This document shows positions 52,780 through 64,000 of a stretch of DNA of 64,000 bases, piece by piece (position 1 is the stretch's first letter; every line of letters starts with the position of its first letter). This DNA is from Rhodobacter capsulatus. GTDB taxonomy: Bacteria; Pseudomonadota; Alphaproteobacteria; Rhodobacterales; Rhodobacteraceae. The stretch is taken from NCBI RefSeq assembly GCF_005144475.1, contig NZ_SWJZ01000082.1, positions 1 through 64,000 of the forward strand. The letters are read 5' to 3'. A program made the translations under genes and the position numbers. The notes under the pieces are model-generated. The model was not told where the DNA came from. It did no database searches and worked only from the letters and a program-made list of their open reading frames with translations.

Positions 52780-55278
52780 ATGAAGACCCATGTCAAAGCC
52801 CTTGTCGTCGGCGGCGGTGCCGTTGGCTGTTCGATTGCCTATCACCTGGCCAAGGCGGGCTGGGAGACGATGCTTGTCGAGCGCGACGAGCTGACCTCGG
52901 GCTCGACCTGGCACGCGGCCGGTCTGCTGCCGCTCTTCAACATGAGCTATGCGACGACGCATATCCACAAATACTCGGTCGATCTTTACAAGCAGCTGGA
53001 GGCCGAGACGGGCCTGAACGCGGGCTTTTCGGTTTGCGGCAACCTGCGCATGGCGCAGACGCAGGACCGGATGGACGAATACATGCTCTATTCGAGCGTG
53101 GCGGAAACTGCGGGCGTCTATCACGAATTCCTGACGCCCGCGCAGATTGCCGAACGCTGGCCGCTGGTGCGGACCGATGACCTGAAGGGGGCGCTGTTCC
53201 ACCCGCAGGACGGCTACATCAACCCCGCCGATGTGACCCAGGCGATGGCCAAGGGCGCCCGGCAGCGCGGTGTGGACATTGTCCGCAAGCTGCAGGTGAA
53301 CGGCTACAAATGGACCGGCTCCGAATGGATCGTGACGCTGGAAAAGATGGTCGAGAAGGGCGGCAACCTTGTCGGTTCCGGCGAGCTGATCGACGTTCAC
53401 GCCGAACATGTGGTGACGGCGACGGGCAACCACGCGCAGCGCACGGCGCGGCTTCTGGGCATCAAGATCCCGGCGATTCCGGTCGAGCATCAGTTCATCG
53501 TCACCGAGCCCGATCCGATGCTGCAGGAATGGCGCAAGTCGAACCCGGAACACCCGGTTCTGCGCGATGCCGATGCGAAATGGTATGTCCGCGAGGAACG
53601 TGGCGGCTGGATTTTGGGGCCCTATGAGAAGGGCGCCCCGGCCCGGTTCCTGTATGACGTGCCGGAAACCTTCCGCGCCGATCTCTTCCCGCTCGATCTG
53701 GAACGGATCGAGGCGGAATACATGTCGATGATCCACCGGCTGCCGTCCTCGGAAACCGTTGGTCTGAAAGACGATTTCAACGGCCCGATCTGCTACACGC
53801 CCGATGGCAACCCGCTGGTCGGCCCCGCGCCCGGTCTGCGCAACATGTGGCTGGCGGAAGGCTTCAGCTTCGGCATCACCGCGGCGGGCGGCACCGGCTA
53901 TTATCTGGCGCAGCTGATGGTGAATGGCGAGGCCGAGATCGACATGGCTTCGCTGGACCCGAAACGCTACGGCAGCTGGATGACCAGCGAATATGCCGCG
54001 CGCAAGAACGAGGAATGCTACGATCACGTCTTCATCCTGCACCACCCCGATGAAGAACGCGAAGCCTGCCGCCCGCTGCGCACCGCGCCCGCCTATGACC
54101 GGCAACTGGCCTTGGGCGCGCAGATGGGGCAGGTGAACGGCTGGGAACGGCCGAACTACTATGGCCCGCTCGATGCGGCCCCGGATTTCGATCACAATTC
54201 CCGCAGCTTCCGGCGCGGCGCCTGGTGGCCCCATGCCGTGGCCGAGGCCACCGCGATCCGCGAAACCGCAGGCATCATCGACGCCTCGGCCTTCACCAAG
54301 CATCTGCTGCGGGGCCCCGGGGCGACGGCCTTCCTGGACCATTTCACCTGCAACAAGCTGCCCGCCGTGGGCCGGATCAACCTGACCTATGCGCTGACCG
54401 ATGCGGGCACGACGCGGACGGAATACACCATCGTCCGGCTGGCCGAGAATGAGTATTACCTGATCTCGGCCGGGGCCTGGACGGCTTATGACTATGATTT
54501 CCTGCAGAAATCGGCCGATGATTTCATGGCTTCGGGCGGTGGTTACATCGATATCCACGATGTCACGACGCAATGGGGCGTCTATGCGCTGGCCGGTCCG
54601 AATGCCCGCGCGATCCTCGCCGAAATCGTCAAGGATGCGAATCCGGAAACTGTGCTGGGCAACAAGCGCTTCCCTTGGCTGAGCTGCCGCAACATCGAAC
54701 TGGGCATGTGCCCGGTCCGCGCGATCCGCGTCGCCTATACCGGCGAACTCGGCTGGGAGTTGCACTATCCGATCGAATTCGGCCGCTACCTCTGGGATCT
54801 GATCTGTTCGGTTGGGGAAAAACACGGGCTCAAACCGGTCGGCGCCCGGGCGCAGAACTGGCTGCGGCAGGAAAAATCCTACCGCGCCTTCGGCAACGAA
54901 CTGGGCCGCGATGCGACGCCGATGGAGGCCGGGCTCGACCGTTTCATCGACCTGTCCAAGGACTTCCGCGGCAAGCAGGCCATGCTTTCGACCGGCATCC
55001 GGGCGAAATGCGTGACGCTGCTCATTGACGGGCCGGCGGACACCGATCCCTGGGGCAAGGAAGCGCTGATCCACAACGGCGAAAAGATCGGACGTCTGAC
55101 CTCGGGCGGCTGGTCGGTGGCCTTCGGCAAGCAGATCGGCATGGGCTATGTCCGCCCCGATCTGGCCGAGGTCGGCACGAAGCTGAAGGTGAAGATCCAG
55201 CTGAAGGAATGGGATGCGGTGGTGACCGAAGACAGCCCGCATGACCCGACGAACGCCCGCATCCGCAAGGATGGCTGA
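52780..55278 (+). CDS. GcvT-fused FAD-dependent oxidoreductase (dimethylglycine/sarcosine dehydrogenase type)
   Basis: An 832-aa two-part protein. The N-terminal FAD (DAO) domain has ALVVGGGAVGCSIAYHL and the covalent-flavin motif SGSTWHAAGL (His45). A GcvT-type tetrahydrofolate domain occupies the C-terminal half (GVYALAGPNARAIL, GELGWELHYP). Relatives demethylate dimethylglycine, sarcosine or related N-methyl compounds and pass the methyl group to folate; the substrate is not fixed. The ATG follows AGGAGTGTCCG. The longer frame to 52681 is not supported. Confidence 0.9.
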   Translation: MKTHVKALVVGGGAVGCSIAYHLAKAGWETMLVERDELTSGSTWHAAGLLPLFNMSYATTHIHKYSVDLYKQLEAETGLNAGFSVCGNLRMAQTQDRMDEYMLYSSVAETAGVYHEFLTPAQIAERWPLVRTDDLKGALFHPQDGYINPADVTQAMAKGARQRGVDIVRKLQVNGYKWTGSEWIVTLEKMVEKGGNLVGSGELIDVHAEHVVTATGNHAQRTARLLGIKIPAIPVEHQFIVTEPDPMLQEWRKSNPEHPVLRDADAKWYVREERGGWILGPYEKGAPARFLYDVPETFRADLFPLDLERIEAEYMSMIHRLPSSETVGLKDDFNGPICYTPDGNPLVGPAPGLRNMWLAEGFSFGITAAGGTGYYLAQLMVNGEAEIDMASLDPKRYGSWMTSEYAARKNEECYDHVFILHHPDEEREACRPLRTAPAYDRQLALGAQMGQVNGWERPNYYGPLDAAPDFDHNSRSFRRGAWWPHAVAEATAIRETAGIIDASAFTKHLLRGPGATAFLDHFTCNKLPAVGRINLTYALTDAGTTRTEYTIVRLAENEYYLISAGAWTAYDYDFLQKSADDFMASGGGYIDIHDVTTQWGVYALAGPNARAILAEIVKDANPETVLGNKRFPWLSCRNIELGMCPVRAIRVAYTGELGWELHYPIEFGRYLWDLICSVGEKHGLKPVGARAQNWLRQEKSYRAFGNELGRDATPMEAGLDRFIDLSKDFRGKQAMLSTGIRAKCVTLLIDGPADTDPWGKEALIHNGEKIGRLTSGGWSVAFGKQIGMGYVRPDLAEVGTKLKVKIQLKEWDAVVTEDSPHDPTNARIRKDG

Positions 55279-55285
55279 AACAGGC

Positions 55286-55310
55286 GGGCCGGGGGAAACC
55301 CCGGCCCTTT
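55286..55310 (+). terminator. Terminator after the GcvT-fused oxidoreductase
   Basis: GGGCCGGGG (55286-55294) - GAAA - CCCCGGCCC (55299-55307) TTT. Confidence 0.85.
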
Positions 55311-55332
55311 CGCGTCGGGTCTGCCGTCGCAA

Positions 55333-55431
55333 GGGCGTATTTGGCCAAGAGGAAACCCTGCGGTTCACCTTGGCGCAAATATCCCGGGGGGAGTCCCGCA
55401 GGGACGGGGGGCAGCGCCCCCCCCTTTTTTC
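55333..55431. repeat. Intergenic inverted repeat between convergent genes
   Basis: The left arm 55333-55357 (GGGCGTATTTGGCCAAGAGG) is of the first subtype and the right arm 55362-55385, read on the minus strand (GGGATATTTGCGCCAAGGTG), is of the second, so this copy is a hybrid. It continues into GGGGGGC-AGC-GCCCCCC followed by CCTTTTTT, a strong terminator-like end. Confidence 0.78.
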
Positions 55432-55434
55432 GCT

Positions 55435-56268
55435 TCAGCGCTGGGCGCGGGCGGCGAGCCAGCTTTCCCACGTCCCGCGCGCGCCCGCGAAAGCGTTGAT
55501 GTCGACGATGCCGCCGACGCCGGGCACGACGCCGGTGCCGGTATATTGCCAGAAGGTCCAGCGCTCGCCCGGGTAGCGCTCGGAGGGATGCGCCGTCACC
55601 GCGCGCAGCCAGAAATCCACCCCCGACAGGCTGCCCAGATCGTTGTCCTTGTAGAAATCGGGCGTGGTGTAGACGACGGGTTGGGTGCCGTAATGGCGTT
55701 CGAGCAGGCTCAGGAAGGTCCGCATTTCCGAGCGCACCGTGGCGGCATCGGGGCGCGCCTTGCAGCTGGGCGAATCGGGGTTCCATTCGATGTCGAGCAC
55801 CGGCGGCAGATCGCCTGCGACTTTCGGAATGTTGCGGATGAACCAGGCCGCCTGTTCCGAGGCCGGGCGGCAGAAATAGAAGAAGTGATAGCCGCCGACC
55901 GGCACGCCCGCCGCCCGCGCCGCGCTGGCGTTCAGATCGAAGCCCGGATCGACGCGGTCGCCGCCCTCGGTCGCCTTGAGCCAGGCAAAGGACACCCCCG
56001 CCCGCCGCGCCGCCGCCCAGTCGATCGCGCCCTGATACCGCGAGGCGTCAAGCCCGTGCACCGCATAATGCGCGGGCGTGATGCCCTGCCATTCATGCGG
56101 ATCGGTGTCGCCAAAGCTCGAGGGCAGGCCCGGAGCGCGGTGATCGGCGGCGTCAAGCCTGCCGGGGGTCTCGAGCCGCCCCTTCACCGGACCGGAATCC
56201 GGTCGGCCGCCGCAGCCAAGAACCAGCGCGCAAAGCGCCGTGGTGAAAAGGATCGTGGAAATCCGCAT
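55435..56268 (-). CDS. GH25 lysozyme-like lipoprotein
   Basis: A 277-aa lipoprotein (lipobox LVLGC, Cys19) with a glycoside hydrolase 25 fold. GLDASRYQGAIDW, SFAWLKATEGG, GYHFFYFCRP and PPVLDIEWNPDSP carry the typical acidic residues. It may act as a muramidase in wall turnover or against competitors. It precedes the repeat and its stop lies 4 bp from it. Confidence 0.9.
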   Translation of the reverse strand: MRISTILFTTALCALVLGCGGRPDSGPVKGRLETPGRLDAADHRAPGLPSSFGDTDPHEWQGITPAHYAVHGLDASRYQGAIDWAAARRAGVSFAWLKATEGGDRVDPGFDLNASAARAAGVPVGGYHFFYFCRPASEQAAWFIRNIPKVAGDLPPVLDIEWNPDSPSCKARPDAATVRSEMRTFLSLLERHYGTQPVVYTTPDFYKDNDLGSLSGVDFWLRAVTAHPSERYPGERWTFWQYTGTGVVPGVGGIVDINAFAGARGTWESWLAARAQR

Positions 56269-56316
56269 GCCTGCCTCTGCCCGTGCTGGTCTGATTTGGC
56301 CCAAGGGTGACGCAAA

Positions 56317-56340
56317 ACGCCCCCGCTGTCACGGGGGCGT
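56317..56340 (-). terminator. Terminator of the AhpD-like gene
   Basis: ACGCCCCCG (56317-56325) pairs with CGGGGGCGT (56332-56340). On the minus strand a TTTT run follows. Confidence 0.8.
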
Positions 56341-56367
56341 GGCCGGGCTGGCGGAAATTTGCGACGC

Positions 56368-56727
56368 TCAGGCGGTGGTGGTGCCCGGTTGCTCGGCGGC
56401 GAGTTCGTCCCAGCAGGCAAGGGCATGCGCCGCATACATCATCGCCGGGCCGCCGCCCATCTGGATCGCCACCGCGCAGATGTCGGCCAGCTCTTCGCGG
56501 GTGCCGCCCGCGCGCATCATCGCGCCGATGTGAAAGCCGATGCAGGGCTCGCAGCGCTGCGCGATGCCCATGGCCAGCGCGATCCATTCCTTCTGCCGCT
56601 TGTCCATCACCCCGTTCTCGGTGATGGCCTTTTCCATTTCGCCAAAGCCGCGCATCGCCTCGGGGATGACCTTGCGCATCACCCGCAGCTCGCCGCGCAT
56701 CGTCTCGATCTTCGTCTTGTAGCTCAT
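56368..56727 (-). CDS. Carboxymuconolactone decarboxylase / AhpD-like protein
   Basis: A 119-aa protein with the AhpD-type redox motif QRCEPCIGFH (Cys59, Cys62, His66). The family includes alkylhydroperoxidase helper AhpD and decarboxylases. CxxC with the spaced His favours peroxidase-type redox activity, though the partner is not present nearby. It lies 46 bp after the DAO-family gene on the same strand. Confidence 0.9.
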   Translation of the reverse strand: MSYKTKIETMRGELRVMRKVIPEAMRGFGEMEKAITENGVMDKRQKEWIALAMGIAQRCEPCIGFHIGAMMRAGGTREELADICAVAIQMGGGPAMMYAAHALACWDELAAEQPGTTTA

Positions 56728-56773
56728 CTGGGCCTCCTTATTTGAGACCTAGATATATTCACAGGTTGGAATG

Positions 56774-57847
56774 TCAATCGAAACGCGACGGGGCGAGCGC
56801 AGACAGAAGCACGCGGTCAAGCGCGGGGGCACGGCCCGCGATCAGATCGGCGACCAGCTCGGCCGCCGCAGGCGCCAGCTGGAAGCCATAGCCGCCCTGA
56901 CCGGCCAGCCAGAAAAAGCCGGGGGCCGCGGTGTCAAAGCCGATCACCGGGGCGCGGTCCGGCGCAAAGGTGCGCAGCCCGGCCCAATTCGCCAGCAGCC
57001 GCGTCACCGGGGCGGTCACCGCCTCCTCATAGCGCGCCAGCCCCTCGGCCAGCACCATGTCATCGGCCCAGGCGTCCTGCGGTTCGGCCGGGTCCTCGTC
57101 GGCGGGCGAGACGATCAGCGCCCCGGCATCGGGTTTCATGTACCAGTCCTCGCCCCCGCCGATCACCATCGGCCAGCGGCGCACCTCCATCCCCTCGGGG
57201 GCGGGGATCCGCGCCATCGAGCGGCGCAGCGGCGTGAAGCCGAGGGTCTTCACCCCGGCCAGCGCGGCCACCTGATCGACCCAGGCGCCCGCGGCATTGA
57301 TCAGGATCTTCGCGGTGAAGACGAGGCCCCCGGCCTCGACCTCCCAGCCGGTGGGCAGGCGGGTGATCCGGGTGGCGCGGGACCGGGTGCGGATCGTCGC
57401 GCCAGCCGCCCGGGCCTCGCGGGTGTAGCGGGCCAAAAGCGCGTCGGTGTCGATGTCCTTCGCCCGGTCGGCGTAACCGGCAAAGGCCACCGTTTCGGGG
57501 TTCAGGATCGGCCAGAGCGCCTGCGCCGCGGGGATCGTCAGCTCTTCCAGTTGAAAATGCTCAAGATGGTCGCGGAACCGGGCCTCGTGCCCCGCGTCAT
57601 CCACCACCATCAGCCCGCGCGGGGTGAGCAGCCCGGACCCTTCGTAAAAGTCCTGCGAGGCGAGCGAGAGCGCCACCACCACCGGATTGCCGTAGCGCGG
57701 TTCATAAAGCGCGGCCGAGCGGGCGGAGGCGTGATAGGCCAGATCGGCCTCGGCCTCGAGCAGGGTCAGGCTGCCGAGCGGGGCCAGACGGGCGGCCGCG
57801 GACAGCCCCGCGATGCCACCGCCAAGAATGAGAAAATCGGTCTGCAT
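56774..57847 (-). CDS. FAD-dependent amine oxidoreductase (DAO family, DauA-like)
   Basis: A 357-aa protein with the N-terminal FAD motif FLILGGGIAGLSAAARLA and the SARSAALYEPRYGN region seen in D-arginine dehydrogenase-type enzymes. GYGFQLAPAAAEL near the C-terminus is the second FAD contact. It may deaminate D- or glycine-type amino acids. The substrate is unproven. A small lipoprotein gene starts 93 bp upstream on the other strand. Confidence 0.88.
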   Translation of the reverse strand: MQTDFLILGGGIAGLSAAARLAPLGSLTLLEAEADLAYHASARSAALYEPRYGNPVVVALSLASQDFYEGSGLLTPRGLMVVDDAGHEARFRDHLEHFQLEELTIPAAQALWPILNPETVAFAGYADRAKDIDTDALLARYTREARAAGATIRTRSRATRITRLPTGWEVEAGGLVFTAKILINAAGAWVDQVAALAGVKTLGFTPLRRSMARIPAPEGMEVRRWPMVIGGGEDWYMKPDAGALIVSPADEDPAEPQDAWADDMVLAEGLARYEEAVTAPVTRLLANWAGLRTFAPDRAPVIGFDTAAPGFFWLAGQGGYGFQLAPAAAELVADLIAGRAPALDRVLLSALAPSRFD

Positions 57848-57940
57848 GGCAGCAGGTTAGTGGGGCGCCCGGGCAAAGAAAAGGGAGATTGCATCGCGGC
57901 TTGTCGCGGGCGTAGGCTGAGCGCAGCCAAGGAGGGTGCG

Positions 57941-58021
57941 ATGAAACAGGTTTGGATGCTTGGACTTCTGCTGGCTCTGGCGGCTTGCGGCGACAGCGTG
58001 CCGCTGGTGCCGTTCCTTTGA
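57941..58021 (+). CDS. Very small lipoprotein (26 aa)
   Basis: The sequence MKQVWMLGLLLALAACGDSV then PLVPFL has a basic start, hydrophobic core and lipobox (LAAC, Cys16). Cleavage would leave an 11-residue lipopeptide, CGDSVPLVPFL. AAGGAGGG lies 4 bp before the ATG and a perfect 11-bp terminator hairpin begins 9 bp after the stop, so this is very likely an expressed micro-gene. Family unknown; the Gly at +2 does not match the inner-membrane Asp rule. Confidence 0.72.
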   Translation: MKQVWMLGLLLALAACGDSVPLVPFL

Positions 58022-58029
58022 ACCAAAAC

Positions 58030-58055
58030 GGCCGGAACGAGGTTTCGTTCCGGCC
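58030..58055 (+). terminator. Terminator of the micro-lipoprotein gene
   Basis: GGCCGGAACGA (58030-58040) - GGTT - TCGTTCCGGCC (58045-58055), followed by TGTCC. It is shared with the convergent beta-barrel gene that ends at 58091. Confidence 0.8.
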
Positions 58056-58090
58056 TGTCCTCTCGCGCGCGGGGGCTTTCTGGTCGTGGC

Positions 58091-58792
58091 TCAGAGCCCC
58101 GGCCATATCGCCAGAACGCCGCGCTGGTCGAAGGTGGCGCCGCGCTTGGCGCCGAAATTGAACTGGGCCCCAAGGCCGAAGTAGGTTTCCGACCCGGCAT
58201 TCTCGATTTCGGCGCTGCCAAGCTGGGCGGTGAGCGCAAAGCTGTCGATCCGGTATTCGGCTTCCAGTTGCGCCCGTGACAGGTCGTAGCCTTCGACGTC
58301 GAGAGTGTCGTAGGACGCGCCAAGGGTGAAAGCCTCGGTCGCGTCATAGCCGACGCCGATCCCCATCAACGTCCCGTCGATGTTGGCAAACTCTCCACCG
58401 GCGACATAGGCGTCTCCGTTGAACTGGCCTTGTTCGAAGCCGACTTCGGCGCCGTAGAAATTGTAGCCCTTGCCCTCGATCTCGTCACGGCCGAAGAAGG
58501 CCCCAAGCGAGGCGTTCTCGCTGGCATGATAAAGGCCGTGCAGCGCAACGCTGGCGGTGTCGGCATCCGAGAGGCCGAAGCGGCCAAGCGACAGATCGCC
58601 CTGCAGGCCGAAGTTGCGGTCGAAGCCGAGCTCAAGACTGCCCGAAAGGGCGGTCTTGCTGACGGTGCCTGCGTTGTCGTCGGTGAAGGCGCTGTAATCG
58701 ATGCCAAGGCTGGCGCCTGTGACTTCTGCGGCCTGAGCGGCCGGGGCGCCGAGCGCGCCACATGCCAAGATGCAAAGGAAAATGCGTTTCAT
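58091..58792 (-). CDS. Exported beta-barrel-like protein
   Basis: A 233-aa precursor with a signal peptide (MKRIFLCILACGALGAPAAQA). The rest is alternating, Gly/aromatic-rich strands (GSLELGFDRNFGLQGDLSLGRFGLS, GYDLSRAQLEAEYRIDSFALTAQLGS) typical of small outer-membrane barrels, but without a terminal Phe (ends IWPGL). Function is unknown; it could be a channel or adhesion barrel. Confidence 0.82.
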   Translation of the reverse strand: MKRIFLCILACGALGAPAAQAAEVTGASLGIDYSAFTDDNAGTVSKTALSGSLELGFDRNFGLQGDLSLGRFGLSDADTASVALHGLYHASENASLGAFFGRDEIEGKGYNFYGAEVGFEQGQFNGDAYVAGGEFANIDGTLMGIGVGYDATEAFTLGASYDTLDVEGYDLSRAQLEAEYRIDSFALTAQLGSAEIENAGSETYFGLGAQFNFGAKRGATFDQRGVLAIWPGL

Positions 58793-58920
58793 TCCTGCCT
58801 CCAAAATTGTTGTTTGGACGATCCTAGGCAGGACAAAGGGGGTGCACAACCTTGGATTGCCGCTCCTTGTGGCGACAACGTGACGCACCGCAGTATGATG
58901 TAGTGGCCCGCAAGATATGG

Positions 58921-58947
58921 AGCACGGAGCCGCTGGGGCTCCGTGCT
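58921..58947 (-). terminator. carB terminator
   Basis: AGCACGGAGCC (58921-58931) pairs perfectly with GGCTCCGTGCT (58937-58947), 7 bp beyond the carB stop. Confidence 0.8.
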
Positions 58948-58953
58948 GTGAGA

Positions 58954-62286
<3,333 letters not shown>

Positions 62287-62505
62287 GGGGGGCCCCTTCA
62301 TGGCATGGCGCGGCAAGACGCACCGGGCCGTGGGGGTCCGGTGCGCAAATTGATGGGGGTTATAGTCAGGTCGCGGCGCGGTGCAAGCATCATTCCATGC
62401 GCGGCGGGCGGATTTGACCGCGGCCGCGGGCGGGGTGGCTTGACTTTGCCCGGCCTTCGCGGTTGATCGGGCGTCGATACGACAAGCCCGGGAAAGGGGA
62501 GAGTG

Positions 62506-64000
62506 ATGCACGCCTATCGCAGCCATACCTGCGCCGCCCTCAGCGCCGCGAATGCGGGTGAGGAAGTTCGTCTGTCCGGCTGGGTGCATCGGGTGCGAGA
62601 TCACGGCGGCGTGCTCTTCCTCGACCTGCGCGACCATTACGGCATCACGCAGATCCTGTGCGACGGCGACAGCCCGGCCTTTGCGGCGCTGGAAAAGGTC
62701 CGCGCCGAATGGGTGATCCGCATCGACGGCAAGGTGAAGCTGCGCGATGCCTCGCTGGTGAACACCAAGATCCCGACCGGCGAGATCGAAGTTTACGCGA
62801 AAGAGATCGAAGTTCTGGGCCCGGTCGAGGGCGATCTGCCGGTGCAGGTCTTCGGCGAGCCGGAATATCCGGAAGAAACCCGGCTGACCTATCGCTTCCT
62901 CGATCTGCGCCGCGACAGCCTGCATCAGAACATGATGCTGCGCTCGAACGTGGTGCGCTCGCTGCGCAACCGGATGTGGGACCGCGGCTTCACCGAATTC
63001 CAGACGCCGATCATCACCGCCTCCTCGCCCGAAGGGGCGCGCGACTTTCTGGTGCCGTCGCGGCTGCATCCGGGCAAGTTCTATGCCCTGCCGCAGGCGC
63101 CGCAGCAGTTCAAGCAGCTGATCATGGTGGCGGGGTTTGATCGCTACTTCCAGATCGCGCCCTGCTTCCGTGACGAAGATCCGCGCGCCGACCGCAGCCC
63201 GACCGACTTCTATCAGCTCGACATCGAGATGAGCTTCGTCAAGCAGGAAGACGTCTTCGCCGCGGTGCAGCCGGTCATTCAGGGTCTTTTCGAGGAATTC
63301 GGAAAAGGCAAAAAGGTCGATCCGAACTGGCCGCTGATCGCCTATCGGGATTCTCTGATGTGGTATGGCTCGGACAAGCCCGACCTGCGCAACCCGATCA
63401 AGATGGCCGATGTGTCGGAACACTTCAGGGATTCCGGCTTTGCGATTTTTGCGAAACTTCTGGAAAACGACGGCACGGAGGTTCGGGCGATCCCCGCGCC
63501 CACGGGCGGCTCGCGCAAGTTCTGTGACCGGATGAATGCGTTTGCCCAGGCGAACGGGCTGCCGGGCATGGGCTATATCTTCTGGCGCAAGGCCGAGGAC
63601 GGGTCGATGGAAGCCGCCGGTCCGATCGCCAAGGCGCTGGGCGCCGAGCGCACCGAAGCCATTCGCACGCAGCTGTCGCTGAACGAGGGCGATGCCGTCT
63701 TCTTCCTCGGCGGCAAGGCCGAGCAGTTCGAATCCGTCGCGGGCAAGGCCCGCAACGAGATCGGCCGCGAGCTGGGCCTGACCGAGACCGACACCTTCCG
63801 CTTCGCCTGGATCGTCGATTTCCCGATGTACGAGAAGACCGACGAGGGCAAGATCGACTTCTCCCACAACCCGTTCTCGATGCCGCAAGGCGGTCTCGAG
63901 GCGCTGATGGGCGATCCGCTCAAGGTCTATGCCTATCAATATGACCTCGCCTGCAACGGCTATGAGCTGGTCTCGGGCGGGATCCGCAACCACCGCCCCG
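62506..64000 (+). CDS. aspS: Aspartyl-tRNA synthetase (3' end beyond the window)
   Basis: The first 498 residues of a class II synthetase, open to the end of the window. OB-fold anticodon domain ([22 protein letters not shown]), motif 2 [24 protein letters not shown], and the start of the bacterial insertion domain. It charges tRNA-Asp; many alphaproteobacterial AspRS enzymes also mischarge tRNA-Asn, which cannot be decided from the visible part. GGAAAGGGGAGAG precedes the ATG, and TTGACT at 62440 may be its -35 hexamer. It is divergent from carB. Confidence 0.95.
   Translation, partial: MHAYRSHTCAALSAANAGEEVRLSGWVHRVRDHGGVLFLDLRDHYGITQILCDGDSPAFAALEKVRAEWVIRIDGKVKLRDASLVNTKIPTGEIEVYAKEIEVLGPVEGDLPVQVFGEPEYPEETRLTYRFLDLRRDSLHQNMMLRSNVVRSLRNRMWDRGFTEFQTPIITASSPEGARDFLVPSRLHPGKFYALPQAPQQFKQLIMVAGFDRYFQIAPCFRDEDPRADRSPTDFYQLDIEMSFVKQEDVFAAVQPVIQGLFEEFGKGKKVDPNWPLIAYRDSLMWYGSDKPDLRNPIKMADVSEHFRDSGFAIFAKLLENDGTEVRAIPAPTGGSRKFCDRMNAFAQANGLPGMGYIFWRKAEDGSMEAAGPIAKALGAERTEAIRTQLSLNEGDAVFFLGGKAEQFESVAGKARNEIGRELGLTETDTFRFAWIVDFPMYEKTDEGKIDFSHNPFSMPQGGLEALMGDPLKVYAYQYDLACNGYELVSGGIRNHRP

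Noticed and set aside
56291-56340. Another copy of the dispersed repeat
   Set aside because: TGATTTGGCCCAAGGGTGA resembles the core but is weaker and overlaps an ordinary terminator. I leave it out of the family.

Overview
This window is high-GC (mostly about 65-70% G+C) chromosomal DNA of an alphaproteobacterium. Gene content and style point to a Rhodobacterales member, most likely Rhodobacter sensu lato and plausibly R. capsulatus. The evidence is a TrcR/DUF1013 regulator, COQ9, an alphaproteobacterial-type long CarB, a Tad pilus locus with 'DW-type' Flp pilins, and a recurrent intergenic repeat with a TATTTG..CCAAG core. The species is inferred from memory of protein families; no search was run. 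I saw no tRNA, rRNA, CRISPR array, insertion sequence or prophage.

Layout. 1-3.6 kb: trcR, a periplasmic RNase T2, and a coq9-quinone oxidoreductase pair. 3.6-11.3 kb: rpsU, a small secreted protein paired with a chemoreceptor, aldR/ald (divergent), a GST, a hypothetical gene, suhB-like phosphatase and an Fsr-like MFS pump. 11.4-17.8 kb: metR/metF (divergent), a PaaI-type thioesterase, a DUF2235/Tle1-like hydrolase, an ornithine decarboxylase with a probable structured leader divergent from an Lrp gene, and a VOC protein. 17.9-23.4 kb: valS, a HAD-UbiA fusion and a lytic transglycosylase. 23.8-34.6 kb: a Tad (Flp) pilus operon of flp1, flp2, cpaB, cpaC, an OmpA-type lipoprotein, cpaE, cpaF, tadB, tadC, two TPR lipoproteins and a CpaA/TadV peptidase. 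34.6-42.6 kb: ispE, a TPR protein, ETF-ubiquinone oxidoreductase, greA, a membrane protein and a divergent tryptophanase-family enzyme. 43-49 kb: a translationally coupled beta-oxidation operon (thiolase, cupin, FadJ-like) and an M3 oligopeptidase. 49-58.8 kb: a CDF transporter, an SH3-domain protein, a 2-hydroxyacid dehydrogenase, a low-complexity protein, a GcvT-fused FAD enzyme, a GH25 lipoprotein, an AhpD-like protein, a DAO-family oxidoreductase, a tiny lipoprotein and a beta-barrel protein. 58.9-64 kb: carB divergent from aspS, which is cut by the window end.

Most of the window is ordinary core genome. The points most worth following up are: (1) a dispersed family of intergenic inverted repeats that mostly sits between convergent genes and folds into long hairpins, with one 42-base module identical at two sites 28 kb apart; (2) a 26-codon lipoprotein gene with its own strong ribosome binding site and terminator, predicted to yield an 11-residue lipopeptide; (3) a roughly 300-bp low-GC segment inside valS that matches an enlarged variable linker; (4) a Tad locus with an OmpA-type lipoprotein, no visible CpaD, TadE, TadF or TadG, and a near-consensus CtrA site; (5) active-site departures in RNase T2 (Glu to Gln) and in the tryptophanase-like enzyme (PLP Arg lost); (6) a candidate speF-type leader on the ornithine decarboxylase gene.
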